Assembly (NCBI RefSeq): GCF_954871325.1
Contig: NC_088776.1
Span: 13,950,052 to 14,014,051, forward strand
Length of the DNA stretch: 64,000 nucleotides
Direction: 5' to 3'
DNA from: Gordionus sp. m RMFG-2023
Lineage: Eukaryota > Nematomorpha > Gordioida > Chordodea > Parachordodidae
Position 1 is the first letter of the stretch, and each line of letters begins with the position of its first letter. The translations under genes were made by a program, and so were the position numbers. This document shows, piece by piece, positions 47,201 through 62,200 of this stretch. The notes under the pieces are model-generated. The model was not told the origin of the DNA, did not search any database, and saw only the letters and a list, made by a program, of their open reading frames with translations.

Positions 47201-50200
47201 GAAGGCAACACTGATTATATTTATACTTATTTTTCAAATAAATACCCATCCAATCTATACCATATTATATGCCAAATCTTTGATTCTTGAAAAAACTATT
47301 TTATTGGATTAGATCATATTATAAATTCATCTCTCTCAAGGCAATAGCGAAATAATAAACTATAATTATTTTGCTAAGAAAATTATTATACCATTGTTAA
47401 AAGGAAAAACCCCTTAATTAATAATTATTCTTTTTTTGTTCATAAATAAATGCTATGCAGTGCGAAGGTTATTTATTACTTAAAAAAATTAATAAATACT
47501 ATTTATCGATGTCGAAAAATACAATGACAAAAGTAAGGCTTCATTTTATATAGCGCGACGCTTACATAACAAAATAAATAACACAGCTGTGAAATCGTTT
47601 AGCCACACTCATCGTACTTAATTTAATGTAGAAAGGAAATTATATAAATATCGCATTAAAATGTTATCATTTGAGTTGTTAACCAACATATACTGCGATT
47701 TAGATGGAATAGTATTTTTTTTTTTTAAACTGACTATTTACCATTTTTTTGTTCTTATTACTCGGTCTTAAATTTTTTTAGATTTAGAATATAATAATTC
47801 TTAGCCTTAGGCGTAACGATCTCTTATTTGAATAACGGGAGAGCCCAAGTAGGTAAAGAAAGGGGCGCGAAGATCAAAAATTTTATATAAAATTTATAAA
47901 AGGGGAGGGAGGCCTTTTCCCTTCGTATTTATAAATAGGGGAAAATTTTATGGTATAAAATATAATATCGTAAATTGAAAGGGACCAAGGTTTTAAACTA
48001 TCACAGACTTTTGATCATGAAATGTTGGGAAAAACCGTAAATAATGTCATTAGCTTTTTTTAGTGTAATTTAATTAGAATCATTTTATTGAAAAATGTAT
48101 AATAAAATATGGGGGGGGGGGAATATGTTATATAAAATGAGTTATTTTAAGGGGACTAACAAAAAAATATAAATAAAATTATTTGTCATTTCATCTCAAA
48201 TATATATTAATTTTTTTCAAAATTTTTTTGCAATTAATTAAATTTAGGAAAACCTAAACGTGTTTAACTTTAAAAATTAAATATTTATTTTGCTATTCTC
48301 TAATAAATAAAAAAATATTTATTTAAAAGATTTACCGAATTTTTTTTTACATATAAGAAAAAATGTTAAGTTTATATAAGGGTTTAGTTATAAAAATATA
48401 TTATACACAATACATTAACATTAGTTAGAAAGCTGCTATGCTCGTAAAAATATTTTGCGCAAATTACCCGGTTAGACTCACCTGCCGAGCTGTATGGATC
48501 TTTAATATACCCTTCTTCGCTAACAATACCCTTTTGATTTCCGATCCCAGAATATAATTTACAAAATCTCATACTTTTGGCATTTTAAATAAATGGTCCT
48601 TCTATATCCGGTTAAAGTTTTAATAACATTTTTTTTGTCAATCAAATATGATTATTGACAATATTTTCATTTTATTCTGCTTTCCATAAACCGAGTATAA
48701 ATTTCCCAATTCTAAATTGCATTATAATGAGAATTTAATTAACTAATACATTTAAAATAATTTATAAACGTAAAATCTGGGAATAAAAAAAACATAATGA
48801 ATTTTATTGTAAAATAAAGCGAATGGAATATCATTTGTTTTATAAAATTAAAATGATGAGTTAATAAAATATTATTATTTTTTTTAAATCTCGGATCATA
48901 TGTTAAAATATGTTAAAATTATTCTATTTATGATGAAAATGATATTATAGATAGAAATAGATAAATTATTAAAATTTACGTGCTTTTAAAGTGATTAAAA
49001 AAAATTTTTAAACTTGCCGACTCTTGATTTATTATTTAAAATTAGTTACTCTCATCTAGAAAATATCCATTTTATATATCGATGTTCTTGCTAAAGTGTT
49101 TGATATCATTTTTCAAATCACATGTTATTTAACAATAAAATTACTATTATTAGAGGCTGAGGCAGCCTAGCTATTATATTTCGGGTGAACCTAATCCGTA
49201 AAATATATTTTGTACAATTTAACCGCCCCCCCCCCCTACCATTTTTTATGCAGGAAAATGGCAAAAATTGCTTAAATATCAACTTTAAACATTTTAAAAA
49301 TTTCTGCCCGGCGAAGATATTTTGATAAAGTTGTCCTGCCTGGCCCGAAAATCGTTTTTTCCTATCCTGCCCAACACAAGGTTTCGGACTGGGCCGGGTT
49401 AGACCAGCCTCTAACTATCATATACATTGTAGTATTTAAAAAGTAAATTAATGTTTCACAAATAAAATAATAATAAAGATGAGTCATTGAATTACATACT
49501 ATATCGTATCGAGATCGACGATATAGTATACCACAACACATGGTCCATAAAATCATTATTTATATAAATTTTAAACTGTATAAATTAGATATTTATTATA
49601 TAATAACACTGATATGTTTTGAATAATATTTTTATAATTTTTTCTGGATATCATTGAAGCCTATCTAACGTGATAAAACTATTAGCATAACCACACGGAG
49701 GGGCATAGATGGAATTCCACCCCATCATATCAGATCCCCCCCCCCAAATGGGCTTTAAAAATTAAAATAATTTTGTGATCCCGTAAAGTTGTACTTCCGA
49801 TTCCAAACTGTTATTAATTTTCAAAAACTCAAAAGGATTGTTCCGGTTTCAAGAGTTCCAGATTCAAACAGTTGAAATTATATTTCCATTTCATATAATA
49901 CTATATTATGTTATGTATACTAGAATATAATTAATTGTAAATAAAAATAAAGGTGTCTAACCTAACCGAAACCTAAGATACAGGCTGTTATAAATTTTCG
50001 AACCGTAACCGAACCGTTATAAGAGTATTTTGAAAGGAAATAATCGAAACGTTATAAATATTTTCGAACCAGTTAAACCTGGTTCAAATATAAATAATTT
50101 TTTTTACTAATACATTTATAAATTTATGATACCAGTTTCAAGAAGATACTTAAATGAATATAGATACGAATACATTATCTAAAAATAAATCTAGATACAG

Positions 50201-53200
50201 ATACATCGTCTAAAAACGTATTTGTACTTAGATACAGGGTTTTGAAATTGTAGTTATTATATTAGATACTCTATTATTTCTTATTCATGTTATTCAACTC
50301 ATTTTCTTAAATTGTTTTAAAAATATTTTTATCAATATTTTGGACAAATTATAAAATATATAATGCATGATTATATTAAAAACTTATAAAAACCTTAAAC
50401 AACCGGAAAACCCTATATGAATTTTCAAAGCGAAATCAACAAACATAAATATGGTTAATGATAGATACTGCAAAGTCAACATATAGCAATATTCTAAATA
50501 ATAACCTAATCTGCTAAATACCGACCAAAATTTATTATACTAAGACCTACTTATTATTTATTATATATTAACTGAATAACGTGGTTGGATTGGAACGAAG
50601 TAAAGATTCTATATTGATATGTGTCATTCGCTGTGTACTTTTTTATTTTAGATTCTTTTCCTCACCAGTCTTTAAGGTTCATCTATCCCCTGACCCCTCT
50701 AATATAAAGGATAGATTTATTATCATGTGTCACCTCGTTTATTTTTAGTGATTCCTCCACATTGCTCCGCTCACCATATCTTAACCCTCGTCCCCTCCAC
50801 GTCCCATACTCTACTCAATGATATGACCTCAAATGTGACACCGGCTATAAACTAGAATTGAACCTTTATATCGATTCTATATCCTAATAAAGATTTAAAT
50901 TTTTTTCTGGTATACTAGAGTAAAATTGGTATAACTGTTCATTTTAAAATTTTTGATCAAAATGGGATTGCCTAGTCATGTCCCACCCCACGCCAAATTT
51001 AATCAAATATAAAAAATAATATATTTATTTATAATAAAAGACGAATTAATTTTTATTTATTTTATAATAACTATAATTAATTTTATGTATAAATTTAATT
51101 TGTTCTTTTATTTTACGACTTTAAAAAAATGTATAAGAGGAGAGAGAGTATGAAAGATAATAAAGGAATTAAATTTCATAATATACTTATTATTTCAAAG
51201 ACACGGTAAAACCTGGTCTAATATGAATGTCCTCTAGGTAAAAATTACACGCCCCAATGACCATTTTGACTTTTTTAAATTATAAAAATCAATTATAGAA
51301 TGATTTTATTTGCATGTATAGATCACGTGGCCATAACTAAACCCATTTTGAATTGTCGTTTTATCAAAAGTTTTCGTTATAATATAATTAAAAAAGGTTT
51401 TTTTACAATGGAGAAATTAGAGAAGATTTTATAAATAAAATATCTTAAATATTTCCGATAAATCTTTATTATACCGATTAAATAATTTATAATATATTAT
51501 TTTTTAAAAAATAATGTAATTATCTTATTTAACATTAATTCTCGAAGAAAATTGATTAAATATAATGTTTAAAGAAATAATTAAAAAAAATATATAAATG
51601 GGGCTTTGTCGAAATCTTATAAAATTGACATAAAAAATTATTATCTGTGAATAACATTTTCTGCTGTTACAGAAGGTCAAACCCCCATTATTTTATATGC
51701 GAGCACAAGTGCCAAGGATGCTATATCAGATTACTGCCGTTTGCCCCTCTTTATCTGAATAATCCATAAAATAAAAACATTTTCTGACTTATAATTTAAC
51801 CAAAATGATAACTTAAATACAAAAATTACTTTGAGATCACAATAATTGGGATGATTATATGTGTTATCTCGATAGCTTTCATCCTTGCCTTGCGTTACTT
51901 GAGCATTGAGGTATCACATATGGCCAATATCTTATTCACTTTGATTCACTAAAATATTATTTTTTATAAAGAAAATTTCCAGGTTATAGGACATATTAAT
52001 TAATTAATTATTCTGCTGTTATCTATAATGATCGAAAAAATAATTATTTTAAAAAAAATATTAGTAATTGTACGCAATAATTCTTAAATTTCTGGCGAAC
52101 TGGTTTATTATAAGAACTATTTTTAAAATTTAAATCTAAACTATTAATTTTTACCCTAACATTATATTCAAACATTAAGATTTAATTTTGGACACAAAAA
52201 GAAAGCTTGATTTGGTGGATTACTTAAAAATAATCATTAAAAAATACAATGGCGTCGCTAGCCCTTCAACTTTTTTTAAAACCAAAATCTAGAATTAGAA
52301 GAAAAAGAAATCAAATCCAAAATCACAAAAAAAGGATGGCACAATTACAAATTTTTAGAGGGCTCCCAATTAAAAAATTCAGGGGCTAGCGAAACTCTTC
52401 AGATGGTTTGGAACTCCCTGCTCTCCTAAAATGTCACCGACGGATTTATAATACAAAACCATAATTATATTTATTTAATACGAGGTAGAGGAATACATGT
52501 CCCAATTACCTAACAACAAAGTGCCGCGGATAGGCAGCGCAGGGGAGAGGTACAGGCAACAACAGCTCAACCTGCAATTGCCTAAACAAGATTTCAGTCA
52601 GGCGTATTGCAAATACCTAACCTTCAACGGCAATAAACGAAACGACAAAGAAAATGGCTCCGGAACCTTGAATAATTGCAATAATTATGATGATAATGAC
52701 GATATCGAAGATATTACGGATAATATCCCCGACAGACTGAGTGATCAAACCATTATAGATAAATACGAGGAGTTCGTAGCTATTCGAAACGAGGTATATC
52801 TGGAAGTCGGTTATGCTAAAGAGAATCGCAAACTTAATCAAGTTTATTTTTCGTTTAAATTTTAATTTGTCCAACCACTATAAAGAAAGAAAAAAAGAAA
52901 GAAAGAAAGAAAAGAAAGAAAGAAAGAAAAAGAAAGAAAGGAAAAATGAAAGAACCAAAGATAAGAAGGAAAGAAATATAAGAGAAAGAAATATAAGAAA
53001 ACGATATCATTGTTCTGGTCAATGTTGGTTGAATAAGATAAAGTATGTAGGGGAGACCGAGGAAAATGGCAAGCAGGAATATTAAGAAAATTTACATAAC
53101 TTTTTACTCCTAAGAGACGTCTAAAAATTTTTGTAAATATGTTTTTAATACCTGTTATCTATAGTTTTTTTTGAAATGATAAAAAACGATTTTAATACCT

Positions 53201-56200
53201 CCCTAATTAAAAAATAAATACTTATCTAAATTTTATAAAATTGATAATATATTTAACAGTTATAACCTTCCAATGAAACTTCCCAGGTTTTTGGCTTGTA
53301 TGGAAAAGTCGTATAAGAGATATCAAGTCGATCACCACCCCTGGGCTTGAGTGGCAAGGGGTGAATTAGTAAACAAAAAGGGATGAGATAATAAGCTCGT
53401 CTTCCTAAAAAAATATAATATGTTTTTTTGTGTGTAGTCTGTAACAAAATTTAAAAAAAATTGCTAGGAGAAGAATAGATCCAATGAACAACATGTTCAA
53501 AATGGTCATAGGCAATTTGCGCCAATAATAAATCCTATTAAATCTGCTCAAGATTGATATTTTTTATAATTTAATATAATTCATACCTAAAAATTGTCAA
53601 AATACAAATCAAAATGTATGCTTTTCTTGGTTTTAAATGATGCTTGCCATTTAACTCATTTGTATTTACATCTAATCCGAGCATTTATCATATTGACAAA
53701 AAATCGACCTCTAATTAATCTCAAATATCGCCCACACTATGTGAGGTAAGAAGTAACGCCCGCCTATACTTTGGACGGGCTGGTTAAAAATCAAATATAG
53801 GGTGGTTGTCGGGATTAAATTATTTTAAAAAAATGCACGAGTATGTGGGGTTAAATTTTTTTAAGACATTGGGTTTCCGGGCTTTCTGGTAAAAACCCAT
53901 CAATTGTAGACTAAGAAGCTCCAATTTTTTTTGATTTGTAGCTTAATTTTTAAGGTATCAATGATAATATTTAGATTTACAATGATTAAATTTGGTTGAA
54001 GCGAATTAAATTTGTCTTAATTTTTATACCATCCAATATTATATAAAAACAAATATGATAAGTAATGAGCATCGAAAGGGATATTATATATTTCTGACTT
54101 AAATGTTTCAACATTTAAAATGAAAATTGTCGACAATATCAAAAGTTTATCAATTATGATTATTATTTGAAATTCATAAAAAAAACTTGATAAATAAATT
54201 TTTTGCCCGGAATATTTTTATAGTTTTTTCCTGCTATTATTACTAAATTAGCCTTATAAAAAATTAATGTCATTTTATTTTTGGAAAACATTTTATGTAG
54301 AAATTTTTTGCGGTTAGAATAGATAATTAACTTTAATTATATTTTTTGTAATTTTTATGTAATGCCTTTTATAACAATTCTTTGGAAATTTTTAATGATC
54401 ATCTATAAAATTAATTTCCCATACTATAATTTATGTGTATAATTTATTTTTGATATTTTGTAAATTTCTTTTTTAATCATGTTATAATAAATATATTTAT
54501 TTTTCAAAAATTTATTGGTTTCGGTTTCGATAGCAAAAATAAAAATGGATACCCAACTTTTGAAACAAAATAATTATGAATATTAATAATATTATTTGAA
54601 TAAAAAATAGAAATTAACAAAACCCCATGAGGCAAACTAAAAAAAAAATGTAATAGCGCTCAAATATTTTCTTACCTATCAAAAAAAACCTCAGGAATTA
54701 ATTATTTTTATTTGAATATACTTTATTATGTTTTTTACATTCGTGTCTGCCTTTAGCAATCCTCATATTAATGAATTTTATGAAAATTATATCATAAAAA
54801 TATATATAATTTTTGTAATTTTTCTTAATATTTCCCTCTTTTCAAAATTTTTTTACTTTTGGGGAAAAAATTATAATTTAAAAAGGCGGAAGATGAAAGG
54901 ATAGTCTCTATGGATGGAGATTTATATAAACTAGTTTGCTTTTTTTGGGCAATTTTAAAAAGAAATATGTGCTGTGTAAATCTCAGCCAGTACTTGATAG
55001 ATTTAAACATTTATTAGCTAGCTTATCTATCAAAATACACTCAAAATTATTTAGGTTAATTGAAAAAATTTAAAAAATTTGGGTCGGACTTTATTCTTCA
55101 GGTTTCTGAAAAAAAATTGTGAATATTTTAATCTTAAATTTGAAAGTAAGTTGCTTGTTTATTTATTATATAGGGTTTTAAAAACTCCATTCTTGGTCGA
55201 AAATGGGTCTAAAATTGTATCAAGGGTCCCTTCCACATAAACTTTTTCTTCTTAGTATAAAATTAAATTTTTATAGTGTCAACAAGATGGCATAACCGTA
55301 ATCAAAAGGCTCAGTTTTTTTTTATTTATAAATGCTCCGCGCTTACACGGGCCTATATATAAATCTTACTATCCAAATATAAAATCTACTTTTGCATCGA
55401 ATTTGCTATTCATGGAGATTATAATTATTAAATATATATTTCGGGGAAAAATAGTTTCTAAAACATTTATATTCATTTTCTTACAAATTATAATAATTAT
55501 AATTATAGATTAGTTTATATGAATTTTTTTAATCATATAAACGTTCAAGTTATTTCCAGAATATAACTTATTATTATGAATATAAATATTTTTTGTAGGT
55601 TGTTAAATTAACTAGTTACAGTTTGAAAAAATGAAAATAAACTTAAGATCATTTTTCTTCCAATTATAATTTTTGTCAAGTTTTTGTTTTGTTTAGAGTA
55701 TTCATATGTCTGTGTCATATTTAGTTTCATTTCAAATTTATTAAGGATCTTTAAGTTTAGCAAAAATGTAACCGCCAAAAACTATAGTTAGATATTAGTT
55801 TGAAAAACAAAATTCAAAAATTGGAGATCTTGACCATAAGTGGTAAAATTATTAATATCTAAACTAAGGTTGCTAAGCTATGATATTGGTTAGCAGAATA
55901 CCCCAATTTTTAAATTTAAAAGTTTAAATCTACCACCATCAAATAAGCTACCACATGTTTTAAAATTTCCAAAATATATACTTCAAAATTTACCATAAAA
56001 TCTCCCACATTTTAATTTTTTTTCAATAATTTTATAAATTAATTTTATATAAATAAAATTTGGTATTATTCGATTTCATTACATTAGTCTTTTTTTATTT
56101 TTAAGTCTTGGACTTATTTTATAGAATGGCTTAATAGCATTTGATCTTGATGATTAGTTTTATAATAAGGAATTTGGATACTATAATTGTATCTGCTTGC

Positions 56201-59200
56201 TTGATACAAACGGGATAGTTAAAAATCTGTGAAATATTTGGTATTCTGAAAAATCGTCGCATTTTTTAGATAATAATCCTTGAAAAGATTTGATCTATTG
56301 ACAATTGATAATAATAATAATCCCAACAAGCCTACGGGACTGTTAATTTATTTTATTTTTAGAAAGTATCTGTAAAAACAAATAAATAACTTTATTTCAT
56401 ATCATAAAAAAAAATTCAAAATATTCCTTTCGATATGGCTGTGTATGTTGTCGATTTATTGTATACATTTAATTTAAATATCCCTTCTTATTTCAAAAAT
56501 ATTTGCGCAATAACTCCAATTGTGAAATAATTTATCAAAAAGTGTGAATCAAAGAAAAGACGCACGAATCTGACCACAAAATAATTTCTTTAATATACGG
56601 AATATCTTGAAAAATTGGGTTTTGAAAAACTTTTTGGCCATATCGTTTCCGCTGCGTTCTAATATCCTTATGACCATACCGTTCAATATGCCCTTTTACT
56701 AATATTGCAGTGCACCGTTAGATTATAACTTTTAATTTTCGAATAAAAAATGATGAGATATTTATGTGAAAACATTTAGGGTAAACATATCATGTCGACA
56801 TCTTTGTCATTATTCCCATCTGCTCTTTCTTGCTCCCTTGAAGTATTTATATTTTCTTTATGTTTTTAATAATTAATTGTAAAATCATTATAGGGTTTGT
56901 TTTACATATATGCCCCTCACAGATGACACATTTATCCTTTTTGGGTTGATTAAATCCTAAATCATAATTGAATATATCTTGGTTGGCATGCAATAAAACG
57001 AATTTAGTATGCTTTACACTTGTTTAAATAATTTCATACATAATCTTTAAATTCACGTTCTGCTGCAAATAATCTCTATTATTTGAAATTTTGGTTTGTC
57101 TGACTCCACAATAGTGTTTATGTCATTTTTAAAACTAGTTATTAGTTTAATAGAGTGCATTCAGAATCACATTTTTATTATTGTTTTGTACAGTAAATAA
57201 AATAGCCATTTAAATTTTTTTACTATATTTTATATATAGTTTAAAAATATATCAGTAGTAAAATTTTTTAGCTCATTAATTAGCTTAACAGGCCGGGAAA
57301 AAAGGGGTTTGAGGGAAACCACCCAATTTTTTAAAAAAATAATCCATCACAATAGAATAATTTTACTTGGCAACCCTGATCCAGACCCTGTGTCGAAATT
57401 TTTGATTATACTTTTTTTTATTTCTAAAAATTTTTTTGAAGATCATTATATACATTTTATATTAATACATTTATTATTATTGTCATCTAATAATCTATAA
57501 TTAAATGGCTTAATCCAAATAAAATGTGCTTTTTTAAATACTTTGAAGGTCAATAAATCACATTTAAATATAAAATTTTTTTATTTTAAAAAGAGAGTAG
57601 TTAATTATATTAGATCATCATAATTATCATTGTATTTTTTTCTGTTTTAAATCCTCTAAAAAAATTTTTATTATAATTTTCAGGGATATTCTAATGATCC
57701 AGATTTTATATCCACAGCTCCGGTACAAAGTGCGGCCTAAATAATAAATAAACCAAAACCGGGCCTAATATTTGATCAGTTGAAAAATTATCTGTTTAGA
57801 GTTTCATATTTATTTACTTGCTCGTCAATTTTTTTTTCAAAATAATTACAGAATACCGTCAAAATTATAGCGAAAATTTAAACATCCTCTTTACCGTAAA
57901 AGGATGGAAAATAAAAAATAAGCCAATAAAAATAATAGCAAAAATCAGAGAGGGTCGGAATTAAAAGTGATTTTAATTTTAAATCCGGGTCGAGGTTAAC
58001 TTTTAGAAATGATTATAGTATCATTTTATTTACAGAAGGTAAAAACACAAAATAACTAAGTGAAAAATAAGTATGTTAAAGAAAGATAAATATAGGGGAG
58101 ACCAGGGCTAGTCGGCGCAAGGGGCTTGTCAAAGGATTTTATTTTAAAACCAGTAACGATTAAAAGTTGAAATTTTGTTCTAAAATAGAAATCTATAATA
58201 TCCATATTTGGGGATGAAAATAATTTATAATATTTAGCTATTTAAATTTTTTATCTGTTATGTATGACATGTTTTTGACGTAAAAATTACAATATTTTCA
58301 CTTGATATTATTAGGTTGTTTTAAAAAATTAAAAGTTTCAACATGACAAAATGGACATTATGTGAAAGTTAAATATCTATTTTAATATTTGGGAAAGTTT
58401 CAGATTGATATATAATGCTTAAATATATGTTAAGATCAAATTAGTAATATTACACCAAAAGTTATTGATCACTTCTTTTATTCATTTTTAAGGAAAGGGT
58501 GGGCGAGGGGAGAGAGAATATAGAGGATCCAATTTTTATTTCCTTGAAATGAGATTTACAAAACTTTTCGAATTATCCATGAATGGAAGTTTCTATGCTA
58601 CTTCAATGGGTAAAAAACTCCATACATCTCCCCGATTCAACTGATAATATAACCTGGATATGCTTATGTGTTTATGTTTTCGTAGAATTTTAATATTAAA
58701 AAACTTAACAGTCCAGTATTATCTAATAACAAAATTTAATTAGATTTAATTTAATTTACATAAATAATATCGTATTTGCTTCTAACCGCTAGGCGTAAAT
58801 TACCAATATGTACATTAAAAATTTTTCATAAAGTATAAATAATGTTATTATTTTAATTATATATATAATATTAATATATATTAGATATTTATATATACTT
58901 ATTCTTTTGTATCTCCAATTACGATTTTTTTAAAAAATATATTTATCTAGCAATAAAACTATCATCTATAAACATAATATTTTTTTCACCTTTATTATTA
59001 TTATAGTGTACAATATTTGGATCCGTGACGCACATCTAGCTCGCTCTTATTAGTTACGGGTGATATGCTCATTTTTTGGATTAAATTAATTTGCCGAAAA
59101 TAGAAAAATTTTAGGCATGCTTAAATATAATTTAGGCATTCTGAACACGTTTCAATGATCTGGATATTTTATCAAATTTCTTATCAGGTCATTTCCACAA

Positions 59201-62200
59201 AAAAAAAATTACAGAAAATTCGTCGCTAATTTTAATTGCACCTAAATATAATTCCGCAAAGGCACTTATTGGGCATGCAATTTCGCATTTAATAATAGAC
59301 TATGCATCCCGATGTTATCTATATAATTTCAATTAAATTAAATACAGGCTACAAAGCCTATAGTAGTTTTATGTTGGAATAATTTGATATTAGATCAAAG
59401 GTTTTCCATTTTGAAATTAAAGCAGATACATAAGGCTAAGTTTTATTTAAAATGGATCGATATAGCATAATATCATCATACGATCCTTTTATTTTAGCCA
59501 AAATAAAGTTGCGTACAAAGAGAAAGAATGTTTTTGCAAGGAATGCCATAACTATTATATTAGCGGAAATGCATCGGTAATTTGATCGCAGAAATTTATT
59601 TTAATGTTGGTAATTAAACTCTACATTCATAGTAATGCATTTGCGAGTGCGTGTTTTGCTGAGGAAGTTTTACATAAAGCCTATAACATTTTTAGAAGGC
59701 TTATTTGCTTATGAATAATCGAAAATTATCTCTTAAAATTGAAACCTAAATTAGAATTCATTATGATAAGAACAAAATAACGAAAACTATGTATTTATTA
59801 AAATATTATTGTTACTCATAATGTTTAAAACAATTTCACTTTTATGTTTAAAATAAAATTCTGTCAAAACCAAAATGTTAGCTTATATTCCAACATCAAC
59901 CTAATGATTGCTACTCTCATCACTGATTTATAACTTTATTTTCAATTTCAATAATTATTGTGTTATATAATATGTAACAAAAATTATAATATATGATGTG
60001 TGTGATTTGTTGTAAAACATTTCCATGTAATAACTTTAACATTTAAAAAAAAATCTAGCAAGTTAGACAATTTTTTAAGAAAGTTGTTACAAATATATGG
60101 AAATGTTTTCAACAAATCATATAGAAGGCGATAATTTGCCATTCAAATTCAAAACCAATTTATCAATAAATATTGACAATTAAATCGCTTTCAAAACATT
60201 TTTAAAAATTTATTTCATTGAATATTTAAAATACTTTATATTTTATTCAAAAACATTTTAAAATTTATCGATCATTTGTAAGCATAATACATCTGGTTGA
60301 TATTTGAATTATTAAATTCTTAAATGTCAAATTGTAAATATTATTAGTTAATATGATCTTTTTTATAATTTGTTTTGCGAATAATAAGTGGTTAACTTTA
60401 AAAAAAATTCAACTCTATAAAACTAATTCAATGTTTGACAAATTATAAAATTTATTAATGAAAAGAAAATGACATATTACTATTATAATATTTATGTATC
60501 TATAATTAAATCTGATGTGTAAATTGTATTTGAAATTATTAATAAAAAATTTATCCTTAAATTTTTATTCTTTCGTATCAAGGTTATTATATATATAGAT
60601 AATGTATATAGATCGGCGAGGCTCAAACCGGCGAGTGTAATTTTTGAAATGGTTTTTCAGCCCAGTCTGTAATTTCTTTTGCCAGGCCCGTGAAATAATT
60701 TTGTTTCAACCAGTGATAATATTTTATGAAAGAAAAAAACATGCCTAATTTAAACTTTAAATTTGCCAACTTTCGGCCCGACTTTTAAAGGTATTTTGCA
60801 CAAGTTGTCTCTGTCCCAAAATCTTTTGGCTCACGAGCCTTGCCGCGCCACCTCTATATATAATATAGATAATTTTAAAATTTTGTATTCAGGGTAGATT
60901 CAGAATTCGGCAAAAAGTTAAATAATTCTGTTTCCTCTTTAGAAAAATTATTAACTTTCATGATATCCCTAGAATAGTTATAATTATTCCGCTTTCCTTG
61001 AAAAATAAAAATGTAAACATTAATTAAAATCAGAGATCTGCAAGCCTTGCTCTAAGCCCCTCCTCCCAGACCGGGTCGGGCCGTATATTTTGAAACAAAA
61101 TCTTTTAAATCGCCATTATTAGCTATAAAAATTAAAAATAAATATAATATATTTTAAAAAAATTCGGGGCCTGCAAATGGTACCTCTGCAGGTCTCTGAT
61201 AAAAATAAAGCATATACCCTAAAATTTTTAATATCTTCTTTTATTTTAGAATTCAGATCTTGTATTATTTTAAGTCAGATCGGAAATATTTCTAAATAAT
61301 TAGTTCGATAATTTTTTAAAAAAAGACAAAAATGTTTGAATTATTCTCAAATAGGTTTGATAGATCTCTAATAGGTTATTCTATTAGAATTTTTTTTTAC
61401 AAAATATAAATCCAATTGAATAATTGATTAGCGCAAGGCCATTTCTAGAGAATGTGTTTCTAAAACAGGGATTTAACAATGGACATTTTTTGGACTCAAA
61501 TGGGAAAGGGACATTAACTAAAAAAAGAGACGGTTTGCGAGACTAAATTTACCTCATGTATGCATAACGAGCAGAAATCTATTTGATCATATCTTGCTTT
61601 TAATACTAAGCAAAATGGAATCTTTGGCTTCTTTCATAATATATGTTTCACCTGCTATTATGATAGCTTTAAAAAAAAATTAAATTTAAAGATATCCCTT
61701 TGTTCTTCAGAGTGTAAATATATGCATATCTTTTTAAAATAAATAAATATATATTTTTTTATTACATTTATTATAATTATAACAATCCATTCTTTATTTT
61801 TTAAAAAAATTGAACTTTACAAAAATTATTCTCGTGTTATATATTTCATATTTATCGGTGTTTTTTGAACACATTTGTATTGTGTGTTTAAGAAAGTTCT
61901 CTTGGAAAAAAGTTTAGATTTAATTAAACCGATAGGATAGTAATAGGCCTAACATTTTTTCAATTAATCAAAAATATCGTCAAGCCAGATGTTCAGGGAT
62001 AATATTTAAGAATCACATCGCAAAGATTTTGGGACTGAATTTATGTAGCAACCTTTTTTTCCTCAGCATAAGGACTCATCCTTAATTGCAGTAAAGGGTT
62101 TAGTTAAAAAAATTTATATTTTTTCTATTTATTGGTTAGACCCATAATATTCGTTTGTGTGGCTTAGGACTAGAACTTAGTCTCGATGATCAGATAAAAG

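Noticed and set aside
52813-53085. Lys/Glu-rich open frame (+) after PET-LIM exon 2
   Set aside because: Generated by the GAAA microsatellite.
58085-58145. GGGGAGACCAGGGCTAGTCGG segment resembling a known type of animal repeat end
   Set aside because: A single end with no partner or body; noted in the intron description only.
59180-59640. Possible reverse-transcriptase-like words (KAKFYLKW.DIA..HH) in PET-LIM intron 2
   Set aside because: Only one short block, with no accompanying motifs at the expected distances; coincidence cannot be excluded.
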